Below, in pieces: positions 1-4,479 of a stretch of DNA of 5,444 nt. This DNA is from Kiritimatiellia bacterium (lineage in GTDB: Bacteria; Verrucomicrobiota; Kiritimatiellia; RFP12; UBA3636). Made by a program: the position numbers and the translations under genes. Below the pieces are notes generated by a model. It had not been told where the DNA came from, searched no databases, and was given only the letters and a program-made list of their open reading frames with translations. The stretch is from NCBI GenBank assembly GCA_017413145.1, contig JAFPUX010000185.1, positions 1 to 5,444 of the forward strand, read 5' to 3'. Within the stretch, counting starts at the first letter, position 1; each line of letters begins with the position of its first letter.

Positions 1-1
1 G

Positions 2-148
2 CCCGCCGGCTCGCGCCCCGCGTCCGAGCCCTTCCTCGCCGCGGGCCTCGCCCCCGGCCGGCACGCCGTCTCGTGCGCGGACGCGGACGGCGCGTCCGCG
101 TCCGTCTCCTTCACGCTCCTCGCCGGCGACGGCGCCGTTTTCCCTTGA
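2..148 (+). CDS. C-terminal end of a coding region, possibly penicillin-binding protein 1C (partial at 5' edge)
   Basis: An open frame enters from the left edge and gives 48 residues before a TGA. Nearly every codon ends in G or C until the last few, matching the real genes downstream, so the frame is very likely coding. The peptide contains PFLAAGLAPGRHAVSCAD followed by a short alternating hydrophobic strand (ASVSFTLL). This looks like the end of the small beta-sandwich domain at the C-terminus of PBP1C-type proteins, where a 'L.PG.H.l...D..G....v.F' pattern closes the chain. PBP1C is a periplasmic glycosyltransferase/transpeptidase-like enzyme of peptidoglycan synthesis. That identity rests on about 40 residues and is tentative; another surface beta-sandwich protein is possible. 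The stop codon lies within the -35 region of the next gene's promoter. Confidence 0.5.
   Translation, partial: PAGSRPASEPFLAAGLAPGRHAVSCADADGASASVSFTLLAGDGAVFP
78..104 (+). other. 11-bp perfect inverted repeat inside the end of the first gene
   Basis: Bases 78-88 are the exact reverse complement of 94-104, with a 5-base GGCGC loop, and a G-U pair could extend the stem by one. It lies 42 bases before the stop codon at 146-148 and codes for an Asp-Ala-Asp-Gly-Ala-Ser-Ala-Ser stretch. No T-tract follows, so it does not look like an intrinsic terminator. It may be a by-product of GAC/GCG and GTC/CGC codon choice. Confidence 0.4.
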
Positions 149-173
149 AACGGGACTCCGTTTGTGAGAGAAT
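145..173 (+). promoter_or_regulatory. Sigma-70-type promoter for the 198-1211 gene
   Basis: A -35 box TTGAAA (145-150, 5 of 6 to consensus) is followed after exactly 17 bases by GAGAAT (168-173, 4 of 6). A TG at 165-166 gives an extended -10. The expected start of transcription is near 180, giving a leader of about 18 bases that carries the AAAGGA ribosome-binding site at 185-190. The -35 overlaps the TGA stop of the preceding gene. The region also holds CCGTTT at 135-140 and 158-163 with the complementary AAACGG between them at 148-153, a possible operator. Confidence 0.6.
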
Positions 174-197
174 GGAACGCAACGAAAGGACTCCCCC

Positions 198-1211
198 ATG
201 AGATTCGCCCGCAAACTCTTCCGCACGCTCCTCGCCATCGCCGTCGTCCTCTACGCGGGCGCGCACCTGTGCATCCGCATCGGGTTCGTCCAGCGCCAGG
301 CGCTCGAATCGTTCTCGCGCCGCGCCGGCTACACCGTGGAGGCGTCCAAGATCCGGTTCACCTCGGGCCTGTCCTGGACGCTGCGCGACGTGCGCCTGTA
401 CTACGTGGAGCGGGGCGAAACGAACGTCGTCTTCGCCGCCCCGGTCGCGACGGTCCGGACCCGTTGCGGCGGATTCGCGCGCGTCCCGCGCGGGGGCGAG
501 TTCTTCGCGCGCCGCAGCGCCGGCCCCGCCGGCGTCTGGACGCCGTCCCAGGCGCAGACGTTCGGCCGGGAGTGCTGCGTGGTCGACGCGTTCCGCAAGG
601 CCGGCCTGCTGTTCGGCTCCTTCGCGTTCGACGTCTCCGACGCCTCGATTTTCGTCACGGACGAAGAGGGCAGGCAGTCCGTCTTCGCCGGCGTGGACTG
701 GAGCCGCCTGCCCGCGTGCATTCCCGGGCACCCGGACGCCGTCGCCGCAAAGCTCTCCTACCAACGCGCGTCCGGGCTCGCCGTCGCCGCGCCCGAAAGC
801 CTCCCAGCCACGCAGTGGCTGGAGCTGGACGGCCGGCTCGTCGACCTCGAAGAGCGCCCCGCGCCGCCCCCGCCGCCCCCGTCCGCCGGCGTAATCGGCG
901 GCGACGACGGCCCGACCTCGATCTGGCTCGAGCGGACGGAACCGCCGACCAAACAGGACATGGTCGAGGCGTTCCGCGAGTTCTTCCAGACCGACCCCGA
1001 AACCGCCAAGGCGTTCTTCGAAGACCTCGGGAAGGCCGTCGAGGAAGTCAAACCGGGCGCGGAACCCGCCCCCGCGCCCGCCCCGGCCCCGGCGGCCAAG
1101 CCCGCGCCCGTTCCCGCCCCCGCGCCCGCAGCACCGACGGAGAAACCACACGCGGAGTCCGCGGAGAGCGCGGCGGCCCCCGCGCCCGCTCCCGCCCCGG
1201 CGGCCAATTGA
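198..1211 (+). CDS. Membrane-anchored periplasmic protein with AsmA-like N-terminus, isolated IGGxDGPTSI motif and Pro/Ala-rich tail
   Basis: This 337-residue protein is not one I can name. The start is supported by AAAGGA at 185-190, 7 bases before the ATG. Residues 1-7 are basic, 8-29 form one membrane helix, and the rest should be periplasmic. Residues 33-70 (short helix, 'GYTVEASKIRF', 'WTLRDVRLYY') resemble the N-terminal pattern of AsmA/DUF748-type proteins, which are linked to outer-membrane lipid homeostasis; this is a weak, pattern-level match. Residues 71-220 are mixed, with four cysteines (90, 126, 127, 174). A proline run (222-228) leads to GVIGGDDGPTSIW (231-243), almost the motif of Na+-translocating decarboxylase beta subunits, but those are multi-pass membrane proteins and this one is not. 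An acidic amphipathic helix (about 252-284) and a low-complexity Pro/Ala tail (about 286-337) follow. It has its own promoter and no overlap with its neighbours. Confidence 0.85.
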   Translation: MRFARKLFRTLLAIAVVLYAGAHLCIRIGFVQRQALESFSRRAGYTVEASKIRFTSGLSWTLRDVRLYYVERGETNVVFAAPVATVRTRCGGFARVPRGGEFFARRSAGPAGVWTPSQAQTFGRECCVVDAFRKAGLLFGSFAFDVSDASIFVTDEEGRQSVFAGVDWSRLPACIPGHPDAVAAKLSYQRASGLAVAAPESLPATQWLELDGRLVDLEERPAPPPPPPSAGVIGGDDGPTSIWLERTEPPTKQDMVEAFREFFQTDPETAKAFFEDLGKAVEEVKPGAEPAPAPAPAPAAKPAPVPAPAPAAPTEKPHAESAESAAAPAPAPAPAAN

Positions 1212-1212
1212 C

Positions 1213-1233
1213 ATTTCAGATTTGCGATTTGTG
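1213..1233 (+). repeat. Three tandem 7-base units, ATTTNNG
   Basis: ATTTCAG, ATTTGCG and ATTTGTG follow one another without a gap directly after the stop codon at 1209-1211. The stretch is AT-rich in a window that is otherwise strongly GC-rich, so it stands out by composition. No promoter with acceptable spacing could be built from it. Function unknown. Confidence 0.55.
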
Positions 1234-1251
1234 AACAATCCGCTTCCCTGA

Positions 1252-1275
1252 CACTGTTTCACTCTTCCACTCTTC
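1252..1275 (+). repeat. Three tandem 8-base pyrimidine-rich units, CACTCTTC
   Basis: CACTGTTT is followed by two identical CACTCTTC units, and then by a diverged CGCTTCGC that reaches to within one base of the ATG at 1285. The array occupies the place where a ribosome-binding site would be expected, and no purine-rich Shine-Dalgarno sequence is present. It resembles the arrangement in front of lptA, although the unit differs. Confidence 0.55.
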
Positions 1276-1284
1276 CGCTTCGCC

Positions 1285-1611
1285 ATGTTCTTCCGCCGCA
1301 AGCCCGAGCCCCAGCCCTTCCCGGCCGCCGAAGTGCCGGCGCCGGACGTTTCGCGCCTGTCCGAGAACGTCACGCGCGCCGTGGCGTGGCTGCTGATCGT
1401 GGTCGGCGGAATCTACGTCTACGAAATGATCTGCGAGGACCGCGTCGAGCCGCTCGTCCTGCTTCTCTTCGTCGCGGCCGCGCCGCTTTTCTGCCTCGCG
1501 GACGCCATGTCGTCCATCCGCGAACTGCGCCGCGAGATCTTCCGCGTGCAGAAGCAGAATCTCGAGTTGGCCCGACGCATCGAACAACACCCGGATTCCA
1601 ACGGCCAATGA
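1285..1611 (+). CDS. Small two-helix membrane protein with C-terminal coiled coil, unknown function
   Basis: This 108-residue protein is not recognised as any family. A short basic, proline-rich N-terminus (1-28) precedes a first membrane helix at about 31-48 and a second at about 56-74, joined by a short acidic loop (CEDRVEP). A charged helix at about 75-102 with heptad-like hydrophobic spacing (Met-Ser-Ser-Ile, Leu-Arg-Arg-Glu-Ile, Val-Gln-Lys-Gln-Asn-Leu) is probably a coiled coil. With both ends rich in positive charge, the termini are most likely cytoplasmic. Codon use matches its neighbours. The ATG has no Shine-Dalgarno; a pyrimidine-rich repeat array fills that position. Its stop overlaps the ATG of a tiny ORF (ATGA at 1608-1611), and kdsB begins 115 bases after the stop, so the two probably share a transcript. 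Any role in the envelope is inferred only from the neighbours. Confidence 0.75.
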   Translation: MFFRRKPEPQPFPAAEVPAPDVSRLSENVTRAVAWLLIVVGGIYVYEMICEDRVEPLVLLLFVAAAPLFCLADAMSSIRELRREIFRVQKQNLELARRIEQHPDSNGQ

Positions 1612-1730
1612 AGATTCCGTCCGAAATGATTCGTTTCTCCACGGCTTCCGGCGCGCAAAGCGCGCCCCCACATCCGCTCCGCGCGGACGCGGCGAAGCCG
1701 TCGTCCCGCGCGGAGGGGGTGTTCGAATGA
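1608..1730 (+). CDS. Candidate 40-codon ORF coupled to kdsB
   Basis: This short ORF begins at the ATG of an ATGA overlap with the preceding stop codon and ends at the TGA of a second ATGA overlap with the kdsB start (1727-1730). It thus fills the gap between the two genes exactly. The peptide begins MKIPSEMIRF and ends SSRAEGVFE. It has no membrane helix, signal peptide or recognisable domain, and it is rich in Ala, Ser and Pro. It has no Shine-Dalgarno of its own and would depend on re-initiation after the upstream gene. Ribosomes translating it would pass through both hairpins that precede the kdsB ribosome-binding site, so a leader-peptide role is conceivable. Against it, the composition is biased by those GC-rich palindromes and the double overlap may be chance. 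Confidence 0.3.
   Translation: MKIPSEMIRFSTASGAQSAPPHPLRADAAKPSSRAEGVFE
1650..1666 (+). promoter_or_regulatory. First hairpin in the kdsB leader
   Basis: GGCGCGC at 1650-1656 and GCGCGCC at 1660-1666 are perfect complements around an AAA loop, giving a 7-bp all-G/C stem. No T-run follows, so it is not a typical intrinsic terminator. It stands 10 bases before the larger kdsB hairpin and may be part of the same structured leader or of a dispersed palindromic repeat. Confidence 0.5.
1677..1720 (+). promoter_or_regulatory. Long hairpin that includes half of the kdsB ribosome-binding site
   Basis: CTCCGCGCGG (1677-1686) pairs perfectly with CCGCGCGGAG (1706-1715). Inside, ACG (1687-1689) can pair with CGT (1702-1704) and CGGC (1690-1693) with GCCG (1697-1700) around a GAA loop. 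The total is about 17 pairs with single-base bulges at 1701 and 1705. The kdsB Shine-Dalgarno is GGAGGGGG at 1712-1719, so its GGAG lies in the 3' arm of the stem and would be masked when the hairpin forms. The ATG of kdsB is at 1727. Upstream translation through this region could open the stem. An alternative reading is a mobile REP-like palindrome that happens to lie here. Confidence 0.5.
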
Positions 1731-2476
1731 CCATCGGCGTCATCCCCTCCCGCTACGGCTCCACCCGCTTCCCCGGCAAGAGCCTCGCCCCCATTTGCGG
1801 CAAGCCGCTCGTGCGGTGGGTCGCGGAGGCGTGCCTGCGCGCCAAGACCCTCGACGAGGTGATCGTCGCGACGGACGACGAGCGCATCGCCGCCGCCGTC
1901 GAAGGCACCGGCGCGCGCGCCGTGATGACCCCGAGCGACCTGCCGAGCGGCACGGACCGCGTCGCCGTCGCCGCGCGGCCGGACGACGGCGACGTCGTCG
2001 TGAACGTCCAGGGCGACGAGCCGCTCATCGACCCGGCGCTCATAGACGCCGTGGCGGACAAGCTCCGCCTCGACGCGGACGGCCGCTTCCAGATGTCCAC
2101 CGCGAGCGCGCCGATCCACACCGCCACGGAGCTCGCCGCGCCGAGCGTCGTCAAGGTCGTGACGGACGCGGAGGACGGCGCCCTCTACTTCTCGCGCTGG
2201 GCGATCCCGTTCAAGCGCGACGGCGCCGCGGACCCCGCCACGGGCCTGTGGCGGCGCCACGTCGGCATCTACGGCTACCGCGGCGCGTTCCTGAAGAAAC
2301 TCGTCGCCACGCCGCCGTGCGCGCTCGAGAAGGCCGAGTCGCTCGAACAGCTCCGCGCGCTCTGGCTCGGCGGCCGCATCGCCGTCGTCCGCACGGCGGA
2401 GCTCGGCGTCGGCGTCGACCGCCCGGAAGACGTCCCGGCGGTCGAAGCGCTCCTGCGCGCCCGCGGGCTCGCCTGA
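1727..2476 (+). CDS. kdsB: 3-deoxy-manno-octulosonate cytidylyltransferase (CMP-Kdo synthetase)
   Basis: This cytoplasmic enzyme joins Kdo to CTP, giving CMP-Kdo and pyrophosphate; CMP-Kdo is the donor used by the Kdo transferase that builds the LPS inner core on lipid A. The 249 residues match the usual length of about 250. The N-terminal nucleotide-binding loop IPSRYGSTRFPGK (6-18) is followed by VATDDERI (47-54), SGTDR (74-78) and VNVQGDEP (92-99), whose Asp97 is expected to hold Mg2+. ALYFSR (152-157), RHVGIYGYR (177-185), LEKAESLEQLR (200-210) and GVGVD (227-231, the second metal aspartate by family analogy) complete the signature. The ATG at 1727 is preceded by GGAGGGGG at 1712-1719 and lies in an ATGA overlap with a tiny upstream ORF. 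Expression may be limited by the hairpin that pairs with that site. Confidence 0.97.
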   Translation: MTIGVIPSRYGSTRFPGKSLAPICGKPLVRWVAEACLRAKTLDEVIVATDDERIAAAVEGTGARAVMTPSDLPSGTDRVAVAARPDDGDVVVNVQGDEPLIDPALIDAVADKLRLDADGRFQMSTASAPIHTATELAAPSVVKVVTDAEDGALYFSRWAIPFKRDGAADPATGLWRRHVGIYGYRGAFLKKLVATPPCALEKAESLEQLRALWLGGRIAVVRTAELGVGVDRPEDVPAVEALLRARGLA

Positions 2477-2514
2477 CGCGGATCCCCGGCTTCGCCCCCG
2501 CACGCGAAAGGCGG

Positions 2515-2543
2515 TTGCCCTCGCGCGCGTGTTTTGCTAGAAT
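2515..2543 (+). promoter_or_regulatory. Extended -10 promoter for kdsA and the genes after it
   Basis: TTGCCC (2515-2520, 4 of 6 to the -35 consensus) is separated by exactly 17 bases from TAGAAT (2538-2543, 5 of 6 to the -10). TG at 2535-2536 one base before the box gives an extended -10. Transcription should start near 2550, about 25 bases before the kdsA ATG. It lies in the 98-base gap after kdsB and is the best promoter in the window. The gap shows no convincing terminator. Confidence 0.7.
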
Positions 2544-2574
2544 GCGCGCCGTTCAAGACCTCCCGCATCCGACG

Positions 2575-3450
2575 ATGGCAGACGGCGAAAGGAAAATCAC
2601 GGTCCGGACCGTTTCGACCGGCGGCGCGCGCGCCGTCGCGTGGGGGCCGCGCGCCCCGCTCGCGCTGATGGCCGGGCCGTGCGTGGTCGAATCGCGGTCC
2701 CACTGCGTGGGAATCGCGAAGAAGCTCGCCGCCCTGTCGGACCGGCTCGGGATCCCGCTCGTCTTCAAGGCGTCGTTCGACAAGGCGAACCGCTCGTCGC
2801 TGGACGCCTACCGCGGCCCGGGGATCGACGAAGGGCTCGACATCCTCGCCGAGGCGCGCGAGCGCAGCGGCCTGCCCGTCCTGACCGACATCCACGAGCC
2901 CTGGCAGGCGGAGCGCTGCGCCAAGGCGGGGATCGACGTGGTCCAGATCCCGGCGTTCCTCTGCCGCCAGACCGACCTGCTGCTCGCCGCGGGCGAAACG
3001 GGGCTCGTCGTCAACGTGAAGAAGATGCAGGGCATGGCGCCCGAAGCGATGGCGCAGGTCGTCCGCAAGATCGAATCGACGGGCAACCGCAAGATCGTCC
3101 TCACGGAGCGCGGGGAAAGCTTCGGCTACGGCAACCTCGTCGCGGACATGCGGAACCTCATGGTCATGCGGGCGCTCGGCTGTCCGGTCGTCTTCGACGC
3201 GACGCACAGCGTGCAGCGTCCCGGGGCGCTCGGAAGCGGCAGCGGCGGCGACTCCAAGTGGGCGCCCGCGCTGGCCCGGGCCGCCGTCGCGACCGGCGCG
3301 TGCGACGGCATCTTCCTCGAAACGCACGAAACGCCCGCCAAGGCGCTCTCCGACGCAGCCAACTGCATCGCGCTCTCCGCGGTCGGCCCGCTCTGGAAGC
3401 AGCTCGCCGCCATCGCCGCGGTCGTCCGCGGGAAAGGGGGCGCCGCGTGA
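2575..3450 (+). CDS. kdsA: 3-deoxy-8-phosphooctulonate (Kdo-8-phosphate) synthase, metal-dependent type
   Basis: The enzyme condenses phosphoenolpyruvate with D-arabinose-5-phosphate to Kdo-8-phosphate in the cytoplasm, the first committed step to Kdo. The 291 residues are close to the family's 275-290. FKASFDKANRSS (64-75) contains the KANRSS motif that separates Kdo-8-P synthases from the related DAHP synthases. TDIHEP (104-109), IPAFLCRQTDLL (125-136), VNVKK (146-150), LTERG (176-180) and DATHS (208-212) follow. AGPCVVES (33-40) carries Cys36 where the metal-free E. coli enzyme has Asn. With His211, Glu249 and Asp260, spaced as in the metal-dependent Aquifex enzyme, this indicates the metal-dependent class. 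ATG 2575 was chosen because the in-frame ATG at 2542 lies within the promoter -10 box and would not be transcribed from it. No Shine-Dalgarno is visible. The stop overlaps the next gene's GTG. Confidence 0.96.
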   Translation: MADGERKITVRTVSTGGARAVAWGPRAPLALMAGPCVVESRSHCVGIAKKLAALSDRLGIPLVFKASFDKANRSSLDAYRGPGIDEGLDILAEARERSGLPVLTDIHEPWQAERCAKAGIDVVQIPAFLCRQTDLLLAAGETGLVVNVKKMQGMAPEAMAQVVRKIESTGNRKIVLTERGESFGYGNLVADMRNLMVMRALGCPVVFDATHSVQRPGALGSGSGGDSKWAPALARAAVATGACDGIFLETHETPAKALSDAANCIALSAVGPLWKQLAAIAAVVRGKGGAA

Positions 3451-3938
3451 AGCGGACCGCCGCCCTCCTACCCTGCGCCGCCGCGCTGGCGTTCGCGGCC
3501 GCCGCGTTCGCCGCCGGCGACCCCGGCGACATTTCCTCGGTCAACGGCCTGGCAGCCCAGGCCGGACAGAGCATGGCCGGCGTCCGGCTCACGCTCAAGC
3601 GCCACCCGGCCAACGGCCGCGTCAAGGAGCTGCTCGTCGCCGACCGCGCGACGGTGGACGACGAGGGAATCGTCCGGATCGACGGGCGCATCCGGCTCCT
3701 GGAATTCGACGAAAACGGCGCGACGAACTCGGTCGCCGCCGGCCGCGACGGCTTCTTCGACCCGGCGCGCAACTACGCCGAATGCCACGGTCCCGTCGCG
3801 TTCATCAAGCCCGGGATCGTCCTCACGGGAACCAACCTGACCTGGAACAGCGCCATCAACGTCCTGCGGATCGAGACGAACGCCGTCCTCCGCATCGACC
3901 GCTGCGGCCGCAGCGCCGTCGACGCCTTCGCCCGCTAG
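3447..3938 (+). CDS. lptC: LptC/LptA-like periplasmic LPS-transport protein
   Basis: This is a 163-residue exported protein in the position where LptC is expected, directly before lptA and lptB. GTG 3447 is the start: it overlaps the kdsA stop (GTGA), has AAGGGGG at 3434-3440 six bases before, and opens a clear signal peptide (Lys-Arg at 2-3, hydrophobic core 5-21, likely AFA cleavage after residue 22 or 23). From about 45 on the chain alternates short beta-strands with polar turns. The part NYAECHGPVAFIKPGIVLTGTNLTW (109-133, given by its ends and turns) and VLRIETNAVLRID (139-151) resembles the OstA/LptC jellyroll, which shields lipid A acyl chains. E. coli LptC keeps its N-terminal helix as a membrane anchor, while this one looks cleavable, so it may be a soluble LptA-like paralogue. 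The function rests on fold pattern and context, so the symbol is provisional. Cysteines 10, 113 and 153 are present. Confidence 0.7.
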   Translation: MKRTAALLPCAAALAFAAAAFAAGDPGDISSVNGLAAQAGQSMAGVRLTLKRHPANGRVKELLVADRATVDDEGIVRIDGRIRLLEFDENGATNSVAAGRDGFFDPARNYAECHGPVAFIKPGIVLTGTNLTWNSAINVLRIETNAVLRIDRCGRSAVDAFAR

Positions 3939-3941
3939 AAT
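3936..3941 (+). promoter_or_regulatory. Probable -10 box upstream of lptA
   Basis: GCTAGAAT at 3934-3941 is the same 8-mer that forms the kdsA promoter -10 (2536-2543), and both are followed by a CGC within a few bases. The TAG of the box is at the same time the stop codon of the preceding gene. No good -35 lies 16-18 bases upstream and there is no extended TG, so the promoter is weaker or needs an activator. It could also be incidental. Confidence 0.4.
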
Positions 3942-3953
3942 CCGCACACACCG

Positions 3954-3974
3954 ACCTCTCACCTCTCACCTCGG
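3954..3974 (+). repeat. ACCTCTC heptamer repeats directly before lptA
   Basis: Two perfect ACCTCTC units and a third, ACCTCGG, abut the lptA ATG at 3975 with no base between. No Shine-Dalgarno is present; the repeat occupies its place. The same unit recurs after lptB (5402-5443) in the same orientation. The phase-shifted form TCACCTC equals seven bases of the usual 16S rRNA 3' tail. Confidence 0.75.
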
Positions 3975-4472
3975 ATGAAACGCCTCCTCCCCTGCCTTCT
4001 CGCGGCCCTCGCCTTCGCGGCCCTCGCCGCCGACAACCCGCTCGCCGGCCGCAAACGGCCCGCGAACGCCGGCCCGACGACCGTCAAGTCGGACAAGCTC
4101 GAGTACGACTACAAGAACAACATCGCCCTCTTCGACGGCCACGTCGACGTGAAGGACCCCGAATTCACGCTGAAGGCCGACCGCATGATCATCTTCCTGG
4201 AGAAGACCAACAGCGTGCAGCGCGTGGCCTGCACGGGCAACGTGAAAATGACAAGCGACGACATCACGATCGTCTGCGGAAAGGCCACCTACACGCGTCT
4301 CAACGCGCACGTCCTGCTCGAGGACGAGCCCGTCGTCACGAAAGGCGAGCAGCGCCTCACCGGCGAGTCGATCGACGTCTGGCTCAACGACTCGCGCGTC
4401 GTCGTGAACAACGGCGTCGGCGTCGAGGCGAAAGCCGACTCGTTCAAGGAAACGAAGAAACTGCCGAAGTGA
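3975..4472 (+). CDS. lptA: LPS transport periplasmic protein LptA (OstA-like)
   Basis: LptA forms the periplasmic bridge along which LPS moves from the inner-membrane LptB2FG-LptC complex to LptD in the outer membrane. The 165 residues are slightly shorter than E. coli LptA (185). A signal peptide (Lys-Arg, hydrophobic core 4-17, ALA-type cleavage near residue 18) is followed by the OstA_N-type domain at about 35-150. It opens with TTVKSDKLEYDYKNNIALFDG (35-55; strand, turn, strand) and continues with TLKADRMII (65-73), CTGNVKM (86-92) and LTGESIDVWL (128-137). This 'substrate, tag, gain of function' beta-strand pattern is typical of the family. Cys86 and Cys101 could face each other on neighbouring strands. 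The signal peptide closely resembles that of the preceding gene (LLPC then AALAFA), which hints at duplication. There is no Shine-Dalgarno, and lptB starts 7 bases after the stop. Confidence 0.9.
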   Translation: MKRLLPCLLAALAFAALAADNPLAGRKRPANAGPTTVKSDKLEYDYKNNIALFDGHVDVKDPEFTLKADRMIIFLEKTNSVQRVACTGNVKMTSDDITIVCGKATYTRLNAHVLLEDEPVVTKGEQRLTGESIDVWLNDSRVVVNNGVGVEAKADSFKETKKLPK

Positions 4473-4479
4473 TTCCGAC

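Noticed and set aside
164..1234. Alternative frames over the 198-1211 gene on both strands
   Set aside because: They are Arg/Pro- or Gly/Arg-rich readings of GC-rich DNA without a ribosome-binding site, membrane segment or domain. The 198 frame has promoter, ribosome-binding site and a clear membrane helix.
1222..1258. Promoter for the 1285 gene from TTGCGA or TTGTGA
   Set aside because: No sequence resembling a -10 box is found 16-18 bases downstream of either hexamer.
2477..2514. Intrinsic terminator after kdsB
   Set aside because: Only a 3-bp stem (GGC/GCC) can be drawn and no T-run follows. The later T-run belongs to the kdsA promoter.
1795..2574. Extension of kdsA upstream through the kdsB region in the same open frame
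   Set aside because: The upstream part is an Arg-rich out-of-frame reading of kdsB. The promoter at 2515-2543 and the kdsA family length both place the start at 2575.
2601..2635. Palindromes GGTCCGGACC and CGGCGCGCGCGCCG inside the start of kdsA
   Set aside because: They lie within coding sequence and consist almost wholly of G and C. At this base composition such short palindromes are expected by chance.
3456..3476. Lipoprotein signal (LLPC) in the LptC-like protein and in LptA
   Set aside because: Proline directly before the cysteine does not fit the lipobox, and both proteins have good AxA cleavage sites further on.
3954..3974. GAGGTGA on the minus strand read as a strong Shine-Dalgarno for an antisense gene
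   Set aside because: The minus-strand frames leftward of it are shadows of the LptC-like gene with no protein features, and the same repeat occurs after lptB.
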